Assembly (NCBI GenBank): GCA_001029295.1
Contig: LDXJ01000063.1
Coordinates: 434,001 to 498,000 of the forward strand
Source: Peptococcaceae bacterium CEB3
GTDB lineage: Bacteria > Bacillota > Desulfitobacteriia > Desulfitobacteriales > Desulfitobacteriaceae
Reading direction: 5' to 3'
DNA length: 64,000 nucleotides
How positions within the stretch are numbered: position 1 is the stretch's first letter; the number at the start of each line of letters is the position of its first letter. Shown here in pieces: positions 1 to 7,851 of this stretch. Both the position numbers and the translations under genes were made by a program. A model generated the notes under the pieces. The model did not search any database, was not told where the DNA came from, and saw only the letters and a program-made list of their open reading frames with translations.

Positions 1-2
1 CT

Positions 3-869
3 TATACGGTCATGGCTCAGATTGCGGCGGAAGTCCTGGATATGCCCTTGGAGAAAGTGAAGGTCATTTGGGAAAACGATACGGACAAGAATCCCTACGA
101 CTGGCAAACCGTGGCTTCAAAATATACTTTCATGGGAGGGAATGCCGTTATTCGCTGCGCCCAGGATCTTTTGCGCCAGATGAAAGAAGTGGCGGCTTGT
201 GTACTGCGCAGTCCCTCAGAAGAATTGACACACGGAGATGAGAAGATTTATCACGTTCAGCACCACGATAAAGCTATCGCTTATAAGGACCTGGCTTTGG
301 GCTATACCTATGAAGACGGAACGGGAATCGGGGGTCCGCTGATTGGCAGGGGAGTCTATATGGCAGAGGGCTTAACGAACCTGAATCCGGAAACAGGCCA
401 AGGGCTGCCCGCGTTGGATTGGACCTACGGGGCGCACGGGGCTGAGATCGAAATCGACCTGGAGAGCGGAGAGATCCATGTGTTAAAAATTGCTTCAGCG
501 TTCGACGTCGGACGGGTGATCAATCGCAAGCTGGCTGCGGGACAAGTCGTGGGCGGGGTGATCCAGGGGTTGGGTTCGGCCCTGATCGGAGGGTACAAAT
601 ACAGCCCGGAAGGGCGCTTGCTGAATCCGTCTTTTACCGACAATAAGATTCCCACTGCCAAAGATATTCCGGATCGCATCGTGCCGATCTTCATCGAGAA
701 TCCTCAGCTTGACGGCCCCTTTGGGGCTCGCGGAGTGGGGGAGCATCCCATGATCTCCGTGCCTTCCGTCTTGGCGAACGCGGTTTATGATGCCCTGGGA
801 ATTAATTTCTATGAGCTTCCCCTCTCTCCGGAGCGAATTGCCCTTGCCCTGGCACGCCGGAAGGAGTGA
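3..869 (+). CDS. Xanthine dehydrogenase-family molybdopterin-binding subunit (5' truncated by window)
   Basis: This is the C-terminal 288 residues of the large molybdopterin subunit of a xanthine dehydrogenase/aldehyde oxidase-family hydroxylase. The reading frame is already open at base 3, so the start lies before the window. Visible family features are YGAHGAEIEIDLESGEI, the DVGRVINRKLAAGQVVGG stretch, and GARGVGEHP near visible residue 241, whose Glu is the family's catalytic base. Such enzymes hydroxylate purines or other N-heterocycles with Fe-S and FAD subunits, which would lie upstream. Its position before an oxamate/carbamoyl-phosphate cluster and an NCS2 permease suggests a purine substrate, but the substrate cannot be read from this part. 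Confidence 0.9.
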   Translation, partial: YTVMAQIAAEVLDMPLEKVKVIWENDTDKNPYDWQTVASKYTFMGGNAVIRCAQDLLRQMKEVAACVLRSPSEELTHGDEKIYHVQHHDKAIAYKDLALGYTYEDGTGIGGPLIGRGVYMAEGLTNLNPETGQGLPALDWTYGAHGAEIEIDLESGEIHVLKIASAFDVGRVINRKLAAGQVVGGVIQGLGSALIGGYKYSPEGRLLNPSFTDNKIPTAKDIPDRIVPIFIENPQLDGPFGARGVGEHPMISVPSVLANAVYDALGINFYELPLSPERIALALARRKE

Positions 870-920
870 CACGCGGAAACAGTGATGGCGAAAGGTGAGA
901 AGAGAAAAGGGAGAAGGAGA

Positions 921-1128
921 AAAGAGCAAAGAGCAAGGAGTACGGAGCAGAGAGCAAGGAGCAAGGAGCAAGGAGCAGGGAGCGGGGAGCAAGGAGCAAG
1001 GAGCAGGGAGCAAGGAGCAGGGAGCAAGGAGCAGAGAGCAGAGAGCAGGGAGCAAGGAGCAGGGAGCAGAGAGCAGGGAGCAAGGAGCAGGGAGCAGAGA
1101 GCAGGGAGCAAGGAGCAAAGAGCAAAGC
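921..1128. repeat. Polypurine heptameric tandem repeat (GGAGCAR)n
   Basis: About 200 bases consist almost entirely of degenerate 7-bp units GGAGCAA, GGAGCAG and AGAGCAG. The unit length is not a multiple of three and contains no stop codons, so the array reads through in several frames on both strands. On the plus strand it gives SKEQGAG-like peptides joined in frame to the downstream DUF2877 gene. On the minus strand it gives Leu/Ala/Pro/Cys/Ser repeats. No promoter is visible inside. It separates the molybdenum hydroxylase gene from the next gene. Confidence 0.9.
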
Positions 1129-1137
1129 GAAAAGAGC

Positions 1138-2106
1138 ATGGTCATGGCTTTAGTAAAAGGGAAAGTTTGGGGTCGGGATTTTGCTCAGCGCATCCGGGAA
1201 GAGGAATTTGCGGTTCACAGTATTTTTCAGAGCGTGTGCAATTTCCAGGCGGATCCGGCCCGGCCTTTGTTGAGCTGGGTCAATAGAGAGGAGGCTCTGG
1301 CTCCTAACGCCTTGTTGGTAGAGGGAAATTCGTTTCGTGACGTTTGCCGGGTGGGGGAAAAGGTTCAGTTCCGGTCCCAAATCTTGACGTGCGGGGAGTA
1401 TGGGGTGGATTGCCGGAGAGTGGTGGAATTCCGATCCCGGTACCGAAATACCCCCCAGAGCAATCCGGCGGCGCTGCAGGCGGCTGACACTTGGCTGGAG
1501 ATTCACGTGCCGGGTTTCCGGGCTGAACACAGTCCGCTAAGGCAGGACCTCAGGGAGGCTCTCCTGCGAGAAGACGGGTCATTGCTCCAGAAGGTTTTGA
1601 GTAGGTTGATTGGTGCGGGTCCCGGGTTAACGCCGGCCGGGGATGATTTTGCGGCGGGAGTGCTCTTGGCCTACACTAGGGGAATCCACACGGCGGGGCC
1701 CAAGGAGGGGCCATCCCCGGGCACCGGTTCGAAAGCGGGAGCAGACCAAGTCAGGGAGCCCATGGGAAGGCTGCTTTCGTTGACCGGGGCGAGGACTGGA
1801 TGTCAAGGGGGATTGCCTGTTGTTTCCGACACAGGTGGCTGGGAGGGGTTCGCTGCCCAAATAGTTGGGATCGTGCAGGCTTTGCTGCCCGCGACGAACG
1901 CGATCAGCCAGACGATGCTGACCTATGCCGTGCGGGGGGAAGGGGCTCGGTATGTCACAGCGGTCGTGGACGGAATTTACGGGAATGCCAGAGACGTCGT
2001 CGCCGCGGCGGCCAAGCTGAGCCGGATTGGGGCATCTTCCGGGCGTTACCTTTTGGCAGGGGTCCTGTTAGGATGTGAGATCAGGCGGGCCAGCAATTCC
2101 ATCTGA
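1138..2106 (+). CDS. allH: DUF2877 protein, oxamate carbamoyltransferase subunit AllH-like
   Basis: 322 residues from the ATG at 1138; ATG 1144 is equally possible. The frame also extends upstream through the heptameric repeat to 895, giving 403 residues, but that extension is low complexity and I treat it as non-genic. The DUF2877 signature GAGPGLTPAGDDFAAG lies at about residues 159-174. In E. coli the DUF2877 (YlbF), FdrA and YlbE proteins were assigned as AllH, AllF and AllG, three components of oxamate carbamoyltransferase in anaerobic allantoin use. The same three families occur here in the order H-F-G with carbamate kinase downstream. The function is therefore inferred from family plus context. 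The stop codon lies inside a 17-bp tandem repeat. Confidence 0.8.
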   Translation: MVMALVKGKVWGRDFAQRIREEEFAVHSIFQSVCNFQADPARPLLSWVNREEALAPNALLVEGNSFRDVCRVGEKVQFRSQILTCGEYGVDCRRVVEFRSRYRNTPQSNPAALQAADTWLEIHVPGFRAEHSPLRQDLREALLREDGSLLQKVLSRLIGAGPGLTPAGDDFAAGVLLAYTRGIHTAGPKEGPSPGTGSKAGADQVREPMGRLLSLTGARTGCQGGLPVVSDTGGWEGFAAQIVGIVQALLPATNAISQTMLTYAVRGEGARYVTAVVDGIYGNARDVVAAAAKLSRIGASSGRYLLAGVLLGCEIRRASNSI

Positions 2107-2154
2107 ATAGTAATAAAGCCTGAACAGTAATAAAGCCTGAATAGTAACAAAGCC
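2104..2154. repeat. Three tandem 17-bp repeats starting at the allH stop codon
   Basis: The unit TGAATAGTAATAAAGCC occurs three times head to tail at 2104-2120, 2121-2137 and 2138-2154, with one mismatch each in copies two and three. The first three bases are the TGA stop codon of the upstream gene. The array lies in the 120-bp gap before the FdrA-like gene. Confidence 0.9.
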
Positions 2155-2226
2155 AGGTGATACCGAATTGTACGAACGGCAAATCCCGATAAAGACAAAC
2201 TTCGGCTAAGGGGGCAGGCTCAGGAT

Positions 2227-3828
2227 ATGAAAGAGCAAGTCATCGTTCAAGCGAATCGTTACGCGGATTCCGTTACTTTGATGCTAGTTTCCCAGAGAGT
2301 TCAACAGCTGCCTGGGATTGAAGCGGCCTTAGTGGGCATGGGCAGCCCATTGAACCTGGACGTGCTGCAAACTCTGGATTTTCAGGCAGAGATCAGTGCC
2401 GGCCCCAATGATTTGATCATTGCTTTGCGCGGAAGAGATGACGAAGCCGTCCAGAACGCCTTGGATCAGATGGAGGCTCTGATGCGGGCGCAGGGAAGTT
2501 CCGCTTCCGGTCCAGGGAAAGAGCGGCCCAAATCATTGGTTCAGGCTTTGGCCAAGCAACAGAGCAATTTGGCATTGATCTCCGTCCCGGGAGTTTATGC
2601 GGCCAGAGAGGCCCGCAGGGCTCTGGAACAAGATCTTCATGTGATGTTGTTCAGTGACAATGTTTCCCTGGCGGAAGAAGTTGAGTTGAAGAAGCTGGCG
2701 CACAGCCGGGAACTTTTGCTCATGGGACCTGACTGCGGTACCGCAATCCTGAACGGGGTGCCGCTGGCCTTTGCTAATGTGGTGCGCCGGGGTGTCATTG
2801 GCCTGGTGGCTGCTTCGGGAACCGGAGCGCAAGAGGTCAGCGTTCAGATTGACCGGATGGGTCAAGGGATCTCCCAAGTGATCGGGACCGGTGGGCGCGA
2901 TCTGCATGAGGCCGTGGGCGGAATCATGATGTTGGATTCTATCGAAGCGTTGCGACAGGATCCGGAGACCACAGTCATCGTGGTCGTCTCCAAACCCGCG
3001 GCCCCGGCCATTGCGGCTAAAGTCTTCGAGGCTTTGTCAAAGTGCGGAAAACCCTCTGTGCTCTGTGTGATCGGGTCGAACGGAGGGATCCGGGGGAAGA
3101 CTGAGGTGACGGCTCAGGTGGCAATTGCCCATAGCCTGCTGGAAACGGCTCAGAAGGCAGTGCGGTTGGCCGGGGGAGTACAGATTCCCCAAAAGCCCGC
3201 CGATCCGGCGGAAATTTCCGGAATCGCCGCGACCTTGCAGCCTGAGCAAAAATACGTGCGCGGCCTTTTTTCCGGAGGGACGCTTTGTGATGAAGCGATG
3301 GAAATACTGACCGAGAAATTGGGGCTCATCTATTCCTATGGCCCTCTTGATCCGGCGGGCCAGTTGCTCGACCCGAACAAATCCTGCCAAAATACCGTTC
3401 TGGATCTGGGTGATGATTTCTTTACCGTCGGTCGGCCCCATCCGATGATCGATTTGACCCTGCGCAAACAACGGATCAAAGAAGAAGCCGGGGATCCTGA
3501 AGTTGCGGTCATCCTCCTGGACGTGGTTTTGGGATATGGTGCACACCCGGATCCGGCGAGCGAGTTGGTGTCCGTGCTAGCGGAGGCGAAAGCAGAAGCA
3601 GAAGCAGAAACGAAGGTGAAAACGGAGCGGGGGAGAGAATCTGAACCGCACAAGAACGGTGCCGTCTTTGTCGCCTATGTCTGCGGCACGGCCGGGGATC
3701 CCCAAGATTACAACAAGCAGGTCAAGGCTCTTCGAGAAGCGGGTGTCAGAGTCTTCGCTTCCAACGTCGAAGCGGCGGAGTTTACAGCAGGGATATTAGA
3801 GGCGGCACGGGGAGGTGGACCACGATGA
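2227..3828 (+). CDS. allF: FdrA family protein, oxamate carbamoyltransferase subunit AllF-like
   Basis: 533 residues. FdrA proteins share the Rossmann/flavodoxin-like fold of the succinyl-CoA synthetase alpha subunit; here the MGPDCGTAILNGVPLAF stretch begins near residue 166 and AASGTGAQEVS near 197. FdrA was renamed AllF in E. coli as part of oxamate carbamoyltransferase, which makes carbamoyl phosphate from oxalurate. The gene overlaps the next gene by 4 bp (ATGA), indicating translational coupling. A charged low-complexity insert with AEAEAE repeats lies near residues 450-475, before the last domain, and looks like a local repeat expansion. Confidence 0.85.
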   Translation: MKEQVIVQANRYADSVTLMLVSQRVQQLPGIEAALVGMGSPLNLDVLQTLDFQAEISAGPNDLIIALRGRDDEAVQNALDQMEALMRAQGSSASGPGKERPKSLVQALAKQQSNLALISVPGVYAAREARRALEQDLHVMLFSDNVSLAEEVELKKLAHSRELLLMGPDCGTAILNGVPLAFANVVRRGVIGLVAASGTGAQEVSVQIDRMGQGISQVIGTGGRDLHEAVGGIMMLDSIEALRQDPETTVIVVVSKPAAPAIAAKVFEALSKCGKPSVLCVIGSNGGIRGKTEVTAQVAIAHSLLETAQKAVRLAGGVQIPQKPADPAEISGIAATLQPEQKYVRGLFSGGTLCDEAMEILTEKLGLIYSYGPLDPAGQLLDPNKSCQNTVLDLGDDFFTVGRPHPMIDLTLRKQRIKEEAGDPEVAVILLDVVLGYGAHPDPASELVSVLAEAKAEAEAETKVKTERGRESEPHKNGAVFVAYVCGTAGDPQDYNKQVKALREAGVRVFASNVEAAEFTAGILEAARGGGPR

Positions 3829-5234
3829 GCATCCGGGATTTGTTTGTGACCGAGCTGGCTGTGATCAACCTTGGGGTTCCGTCTTTTTATGAGGATCTTT
3901 TACGCCAGGGGCAGCCTGTGATTCAAGTCGATTGGAAGCCTCCGGCCGGCGGAAATCAGGAAATGGTCGCAGCCTTGGAAAAATTGGAGACCGTACGGGA
4001 AAAAATTGAGGCGGGAAATCGGGAGGCTTTTCAGCGCTTGAGTGAAGCCCATCCCTATTTAGAGGGCATCGGAACGGCCCGTGATCTTATCCCGGGGCTG
4101 GGGGAACGCATGTTGTTGCATGCCGGACCGCCCATTTCCTGGGAACATATGAGCGGACCGGTCCGGGGTGCGATCATCGGAGCTATTCTTTATGAGAGCT
4201 GGGCTCAGTCGCCGCAAGATGCGGAGGAACTGGCCGCCTCCGGGGGGATTGCCTTCAGCCCCGCCCATGAGCACAATGCCGTCGGTCCGATGGCCGGCAT
4301 CATCTCTCCGTCCATGCCTGTGTTTATCATCCATAATCGCACCCATGGCAATTATGCTTACTGTACCCTGAATGAAGGTTTGGGTAAGGTTTTGCGTTTT
4401 GGAGCATTTGGCCCTGATGTTCTGGAGCGGCTGAAATGGATGGCAGAAGAGTTGGCTCCGGCTTTGAAAAAAGCCCTTCAACTCTCAGACGGGATTGATC
4501 TTAAGAGCTTGATGGCCCAAATGCTGCACATGGGAGATGAAGGACACAACCGGAATAAAGCAGGAACATCTTTGTTTTACAGGATCGTCGCCCCTCTGCT
4601 GCTGAAGACGGACCTTGCTCCCAAAACGGTACGGCGGTGTTTGGAGTTTATCGACAGCAATGACCACTTTTTCTTGAATCTTTCCATGCCCGCCTGCAAG
4701 GCGATGCTCGACGCGGCAGTCGGTGTGGAATACAGCACCCTGGTCACGACGATGACCCGGAATGGGACGGATTTTGGCCTGCGGGTCGCGGGAACGGGAA
4801 ATCACTGGTTTACTGCTCCGGCCAACTATGTAGAAGGACTTCTCTTTCCCGGGTTTACGCCGCAAGATGCCAATCCGGATCTGGGAGACAGCGCGATTAC
4901 GGAAACATGCGGCCTGGGAGGGTTTGCGATGGCTGCGGCCCCGGCTATTGTCCAATTTGTGGGCGGGACGGCGTCCATGGCCTTGGAGTTCAGTAATTTG
5001 ATGTATCAGATAACTTACGGTGAAAATCCCGTCTTCACGATTCCGGCTTTGAATTTCCGGGGTACGCCGACGGGAATTGATGTCCGGCAAGTGGTTGAAC
5101 TGGGCTTGCTGCCGGTGATCAATACCGGTATTGCCCACCGCGAGGCCGGGATTGGCCAGGTCGGAGCGGGTTTGGTCAGGCCTCCCATGGCCTGTTTTGA
5201 AAAAGCCTTATCTGCTTTGGCGGAAAGTATTTGA
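3825..5234 (+). CDS. allG: DUF1116 (YlbE) family protein, oxamate carbamoyltransferase subunit AllG-like
   Basis: 469 residues, ATG overlapping the TGA of the FdrA-like gene. The protein is a full-length DUF1116 member with the family's conserved glycine-rich and His-rich segments, for example FSPAHEHNAVGPMAGI near residue 144 and ETCGLGGFAMAAAPAIVQF near 360. In E. coli the DUF1116 protein YlbE is AllG, needed with AllF and AllH for oxamate carbamoyltransferase. Tight coupling to allF supports the shared complex. Individual catalytic residues are not assigned here. Confidence 0.85.
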   Translation: MSIRDLFVTELAVINLGVPSFYEDLLRQGQPVIQVDWKPPAGGNQEMVAALEKLETVREKIEAGNREAFQRLSEAHPYLEGIGTARDLIPGLGERMLLHAGPPISWEHMSGPVRGAIIGAILYESWAQSPQDAEELAASGGIAFSPAHEHNAVGPMAGIISPSMPVFIIHNRTHGNYAYCTLNEGLGKVLRFGAFGPDVLERLKWMAEELAPALKKALQLSDGIDLKSLMAQMLHMGDEGHNRNKAGTSLFYRIVAPLLLKTDLAPKTVRRCLEFIDSNDHFFLNLSMPACKAMLDAAVGVEYSTLVTTMTRNGTDFGLRVAGTGNHWFTAPANYVEGLLFPGFTPQDANPDLGDSAITETCGLGGFAMAAAPAIVQFVGGTASMALEFSNLMYQITYGENPVFTIPALNFRGTPTGIDVRQVVELGLLPVINTGIAHREAGIGQVGAGLVRPPMACFEKALSALAESI

Positions 5235-5427
5235 AAGTCCGCCGGAGGCAAGAAGCACAATTTCAGGTATGCGGCATTCCGACGACGGAAGGGGCGTTTT
5301 TCCATGAACGATACAGAGTGGGAGCAATTCTTTTCGGGTGGGAACTCTGAATACCTGAGCAGTACCTAATAGCTAACGATGAGTAAAGGAGTGATTTATC
5401 GGGCTTAAACACTGGGACCAAGTACAA

Positions 5428-6186
5428 ATGTATGACCTGACGCAGAAACTGAGTCATCTGACCCCGCCTTGGCCGACGTATGAACCTCTGCAAATCAAGT
5501 TCTTCAAACGCCTCAGTTCCAATGGCGCCAACGGACAAGTGATCACGACCTCTAACCATGTGGGCACTCATTTGGACGGATCGCTCCATTTCTGTACGCA
5601 TGGCCGGGATATTGCGGCCATTCCCCTGGAGGAATTAATTGGGGAAGCCGTGGTCGTGGACTTGAGTGACATTGCCGAGGATTACGGAATTTACACATCC
5701 CAAGACATTATGAAGAGAGTGGAGGTGAAAAAAGGAGATATCCTCCTCATTAACACAGGCTATCACAAGTATGGCTGGGACCAGCCCGAGGCTGACGAAG
5801 TACGTTATATGGTGAAGCATCCCGGCCCCACGAAGGAATTTTCGGCCTGGTGCCGGCTAATGGAATTCAAATGGATCGGAGTGGACTGCGGTTCCGCGGA
5901 TCATCCGATGAATACGAAAATCCGAGAATGGGCACCGCGCCAGGCTGCGGAATGTGAAGCTTACTTTCAGCAGAAATACGGCAAGTCTCTGGATGACATT
6001 TTCCCGGCGCAGGATTATCAGCTTATGCACGTCGATCTCTTCCCATACAACATCGTCCATGCCGAGAATTTAGGAGGAGAAATCGATAAGGTGTTAAACA
6101 AACGATTGATCGCGGGTTGCTACCCGTGGCGTTTTGAAGGCGGAGAGTCTTCCATCTGTCGGATCGTCGCTTATGACGAAAAATAA
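5428..6186 (+). CDS. Cyclase family metal-dependent hydrolase
   Basis: 252 residues of the cyclase/kynurenine formamidase superfamily. The metal-binding signature appears as SNHVGTHLDGSLHF near residues 38-51, close to the usual HxGTHxDxPxH with Ser in place of Pro, and a second His-containing segment MHVDLFPYNIVHAENLGG occurs near the C terminus. Family members hydrolyse cyclic or formyl amides using Mn or Zn. Its place between the AllG-like and carbamate kinase genes suggests an amide-hydrolysing step in ureide or oxamate breakdown, which is inference. The annotated ATG has no good ribosome site; an AAAGGAG at 5385 sits 6 bases before an in-frame ATC at 5398 that would add ten residues. Confidence 0.8.
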   Translation: MYDLTQKLSHLTPPWPTYEPLQIKFFKRLSSNGANGQVITTSNHVGTHLDGSLHFCTHGRDIAAIPLEELIGEAVVVDLSDIAEDYGIYTSQDIMKRVEVKKGDILLINTGYHKYGWDQPEADEVRYMVKHPGPTKEFSAWCRLMEFKWIGVDCGSADHPMNTKIREWAPRQAAECEAYFQQKYGKSLDDIFPAQDYQLMHVDLFPYNIVHAENLGGEIDKVLNKRLIAGCYPWRFEGGESSICRIVAYDEK

Positions 6187-7129
6187 ATCAGGTCAGACTT
6201 TGGTTTTGGCCTTAGGTGGCAATGCGATTACAAGAGAAGGACAGAAAGGGACTTTCGCTGAGCAGCTGCGAAATATTGAAGCGAGCTGCCGCCATATTAC
6301 CGGATTAGCCTTTGCGGGGCAGCGTATGGTTATCACCCACGGGAATGGACCGCAAGTTGGAAGCTTGCTGATCAAAAACGAGTTGGCCAAGGATGTCGTT
6401 CCTCCCATGCCCCTGGATGTCTGCGGTTCCAATACCCAGGGTTCGATCGGATACGCCATTGTGCAGACGCTGCAAAATATGCTGAGTCAAGCGGGAAATC
6501 CGCGGGAAATGGCGGCCGTCATCACCCGGACACTGGTGGATCGGGCGGACCCGGCGTTCGAGAATCCCACCAAGCCGGTGGGCCCGTTCTTCACGCAAGC
6601 ACAAGCGGAGGAACTAGTCCGGCTTCACGCCTACCAGATGAGGGAAGACAGCGGAAGAGGCTGGCGGCGAGTGGTTCCCTCGCCGCGTCCGCTGGCTATC
6701 CTGGAGAGAACCGTGATTCAAAGGCTTGTGGACAATGATGTCATCGTGGTGGCCGTTGGGGGCGGCGGCATACCGGTGATCGATGAGGGGGGGAGATATA
6801 GCGGGATCGAGGCCGTGATCGACAAGGATCTGGCGGCTCAAAGGTTGGCTCAGGATATTAAGGCAGACGTTTTCGCGATTTTGACAGGAGTGCGCAAGGT
6901 CTATCTGGACTACAGGAAACCGGCTCAAAAGGATCTGGATGTCCTGCGCGTTTTAGAGGCCAGGGAATATTTGGCTCAGGGACAATTCCCGGCCGGAAGT
7001 ATGGGGCCCAAAATCGAGGCGGCTGTGCATTTCGTCGAACAGAGTGGCAACCCGGCGGTGATCACTGATTTCGAGCATGTTGAGGCGGCTCTAAAGGGGC
7101 AGGACGGAACAAGGATTATCCCTGATTAG
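6173..7129 (+). CDS. allK: Carbamate kinase, catabolic (AllK/ArcC-like)
   Basis: 318 residues from ATG 6173, which overlaps the cyclase gene by 14 bp; this start gives the usual carbamate kinase length of about 310-315. Amino-acid kinase features are LVLALGGNAI at the N terminus, THGNGPQVG near residue 55, VVAVGGGGIPVI near residue 195, and ATDF-like AVITDFEHVEAAL at the end. The enzyme converts carbamoyl phosphate and ADP to ATP, CO2 and ammonia in the cytoplasm. Together with the AllFGH-like proteins it would yield ATP from allantoin-derived oxalurate. It may also serve other carbamoyl phosphate sources. Confidence 0.9.
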   Translation: MTKNKSGQTLVLALGGNAITREGQKGTFAEQLRNIEASCRHITGLAFAGQRMVITHGNGPQVGSLLIKNELAKDVVPPMPLDVCGSNTQGSIGYAIVQTLQNMLSQAGNPREMAAVITRTLVDRADPAFENPTKPVGPFFTQAQAEELVRLHAYQMREDSGRGWRRVVPSPRPLAILERTVIQRLVDNDVIVVAVGGGGIPVIDEGGRYSGIEAVIDKDLAAQRLAQDIKADVFAILTGVRKVYLDYRKPAQKDLDVLRVLEAREYLAQGQFPAGSMGPKIEAAVHFVEQSGNPAVITDFEHVEAALKGQDGTRIIPD

Positions 7130-7164
7130 AAGAGAATACGGAGATTTGAGAGGAGAATGTGAAA

Positions 7165-7848
7165 ATGGCAGTACTGGACAAAATGGAAGCTCAACTGCGA
7201 CCGGTGGAAACCCTAATGGTTCCCTATCCCGCGAAGTACATCACCCAGGCTTCAGGTGAAAAGTTGGTGGTTCATCAATTGACCCGGGAGGATGTTCCCC
7301 ACTTGCTCAAAGCGATCCAGCCTTTGACCACGGTGGAAAAGGATTTTTACGATGTGGTGGGGTGCCGGGTGGTGTCTGAACTCGTGGGCTGGATGCGCTA
7401 CCGGGTAAAAGACGAGTACTGCCTGGTGGGGACTGTGAACGGTGAGATCGTGGGGATGGTGAATGGACGGATGCTGACGGACAAAATAGGCATGTCCTAT
7501 CACACCCTGGCGATCCGGCAGGGTTTGCGCTTGGGAGCCCAACTGTTTGCGGCGAAAATGGAATACCATATGGATTTCCTTAAACAGGATGAAGTCTGGG
7601 TCGTGGCGGAAAGTCCCAACGGCTTTAAACGCTGGATGATCGAATACGAACTCGAACCGCGTTTTGAACAATGGCATGAACTGGGGGGAGTTCCCACCTA
7701 TGTCTTGACCCGCAAGCTTTGGGAAAAACACAAAGCGGCCAAATGCGGCGGACGCCGGCCGGTGCCGGAGGAACTCCTGGCCGTGGCGAAACAAATGACC
7801 CTGCCGTCAATATACGGGCAGATCCCGGGTTACAAGAGAGGAGAATAA
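7165..7848 (+). CDS. GNAT-like N-acetyltransferase-fold protein
   Basis: 227 residues from ATG 7165; AGGAGA at 7151 is 8 bases upstream, whereas the GTG at 7159 is too close to it. The segment VGTVNGEIVGMVNGR followed by RQGLRLGAQLFAAKM resembles strand 4 and the acetyl-CoA loop (motif A) of GNAT enzymes, and ESPNGFKRWMIEYELEPR resembles motif B. The substrate is unknown. It ends 3 bp before the thiolase-like gene and lies in the same transcription direction, so it probably belongs to the same operon as that gene and the zinc-ribbon protein. Confidence 0.6.
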   Translation: MAVLDKMEAQLRPVETLMVPYPAKYITQASGEKLVVHQLTREDVPHLLKAIQPLTTVEKDFYDVVGCRVVSELVGWMRYRVKDEYCLVGTVNGEIVGMVNGRMLTDKIGMSYHTLAIRQGLRLGAQLFAAKMEYHMDFLKQDEVWVVAESPNGFKRWMIEYELEPRFEQWHELGGVPTYVLTRKLWEKHKAAKCGGRRPVPEELLAVAKQMTLPSIYGQIPGYKRGE

Positions 7849-7851
7849 GGA

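Noticed and set aside
495-1145. Minus-strand ORFs with Leu/Ala/Pro/Cys/Ser repeats (also 802-1125 and 809-1111)
   Set aside because: They are reverse readings of the heptameric GGAGCAR array, which has no stop codons in any frame. No ribosome site or conserved domain.
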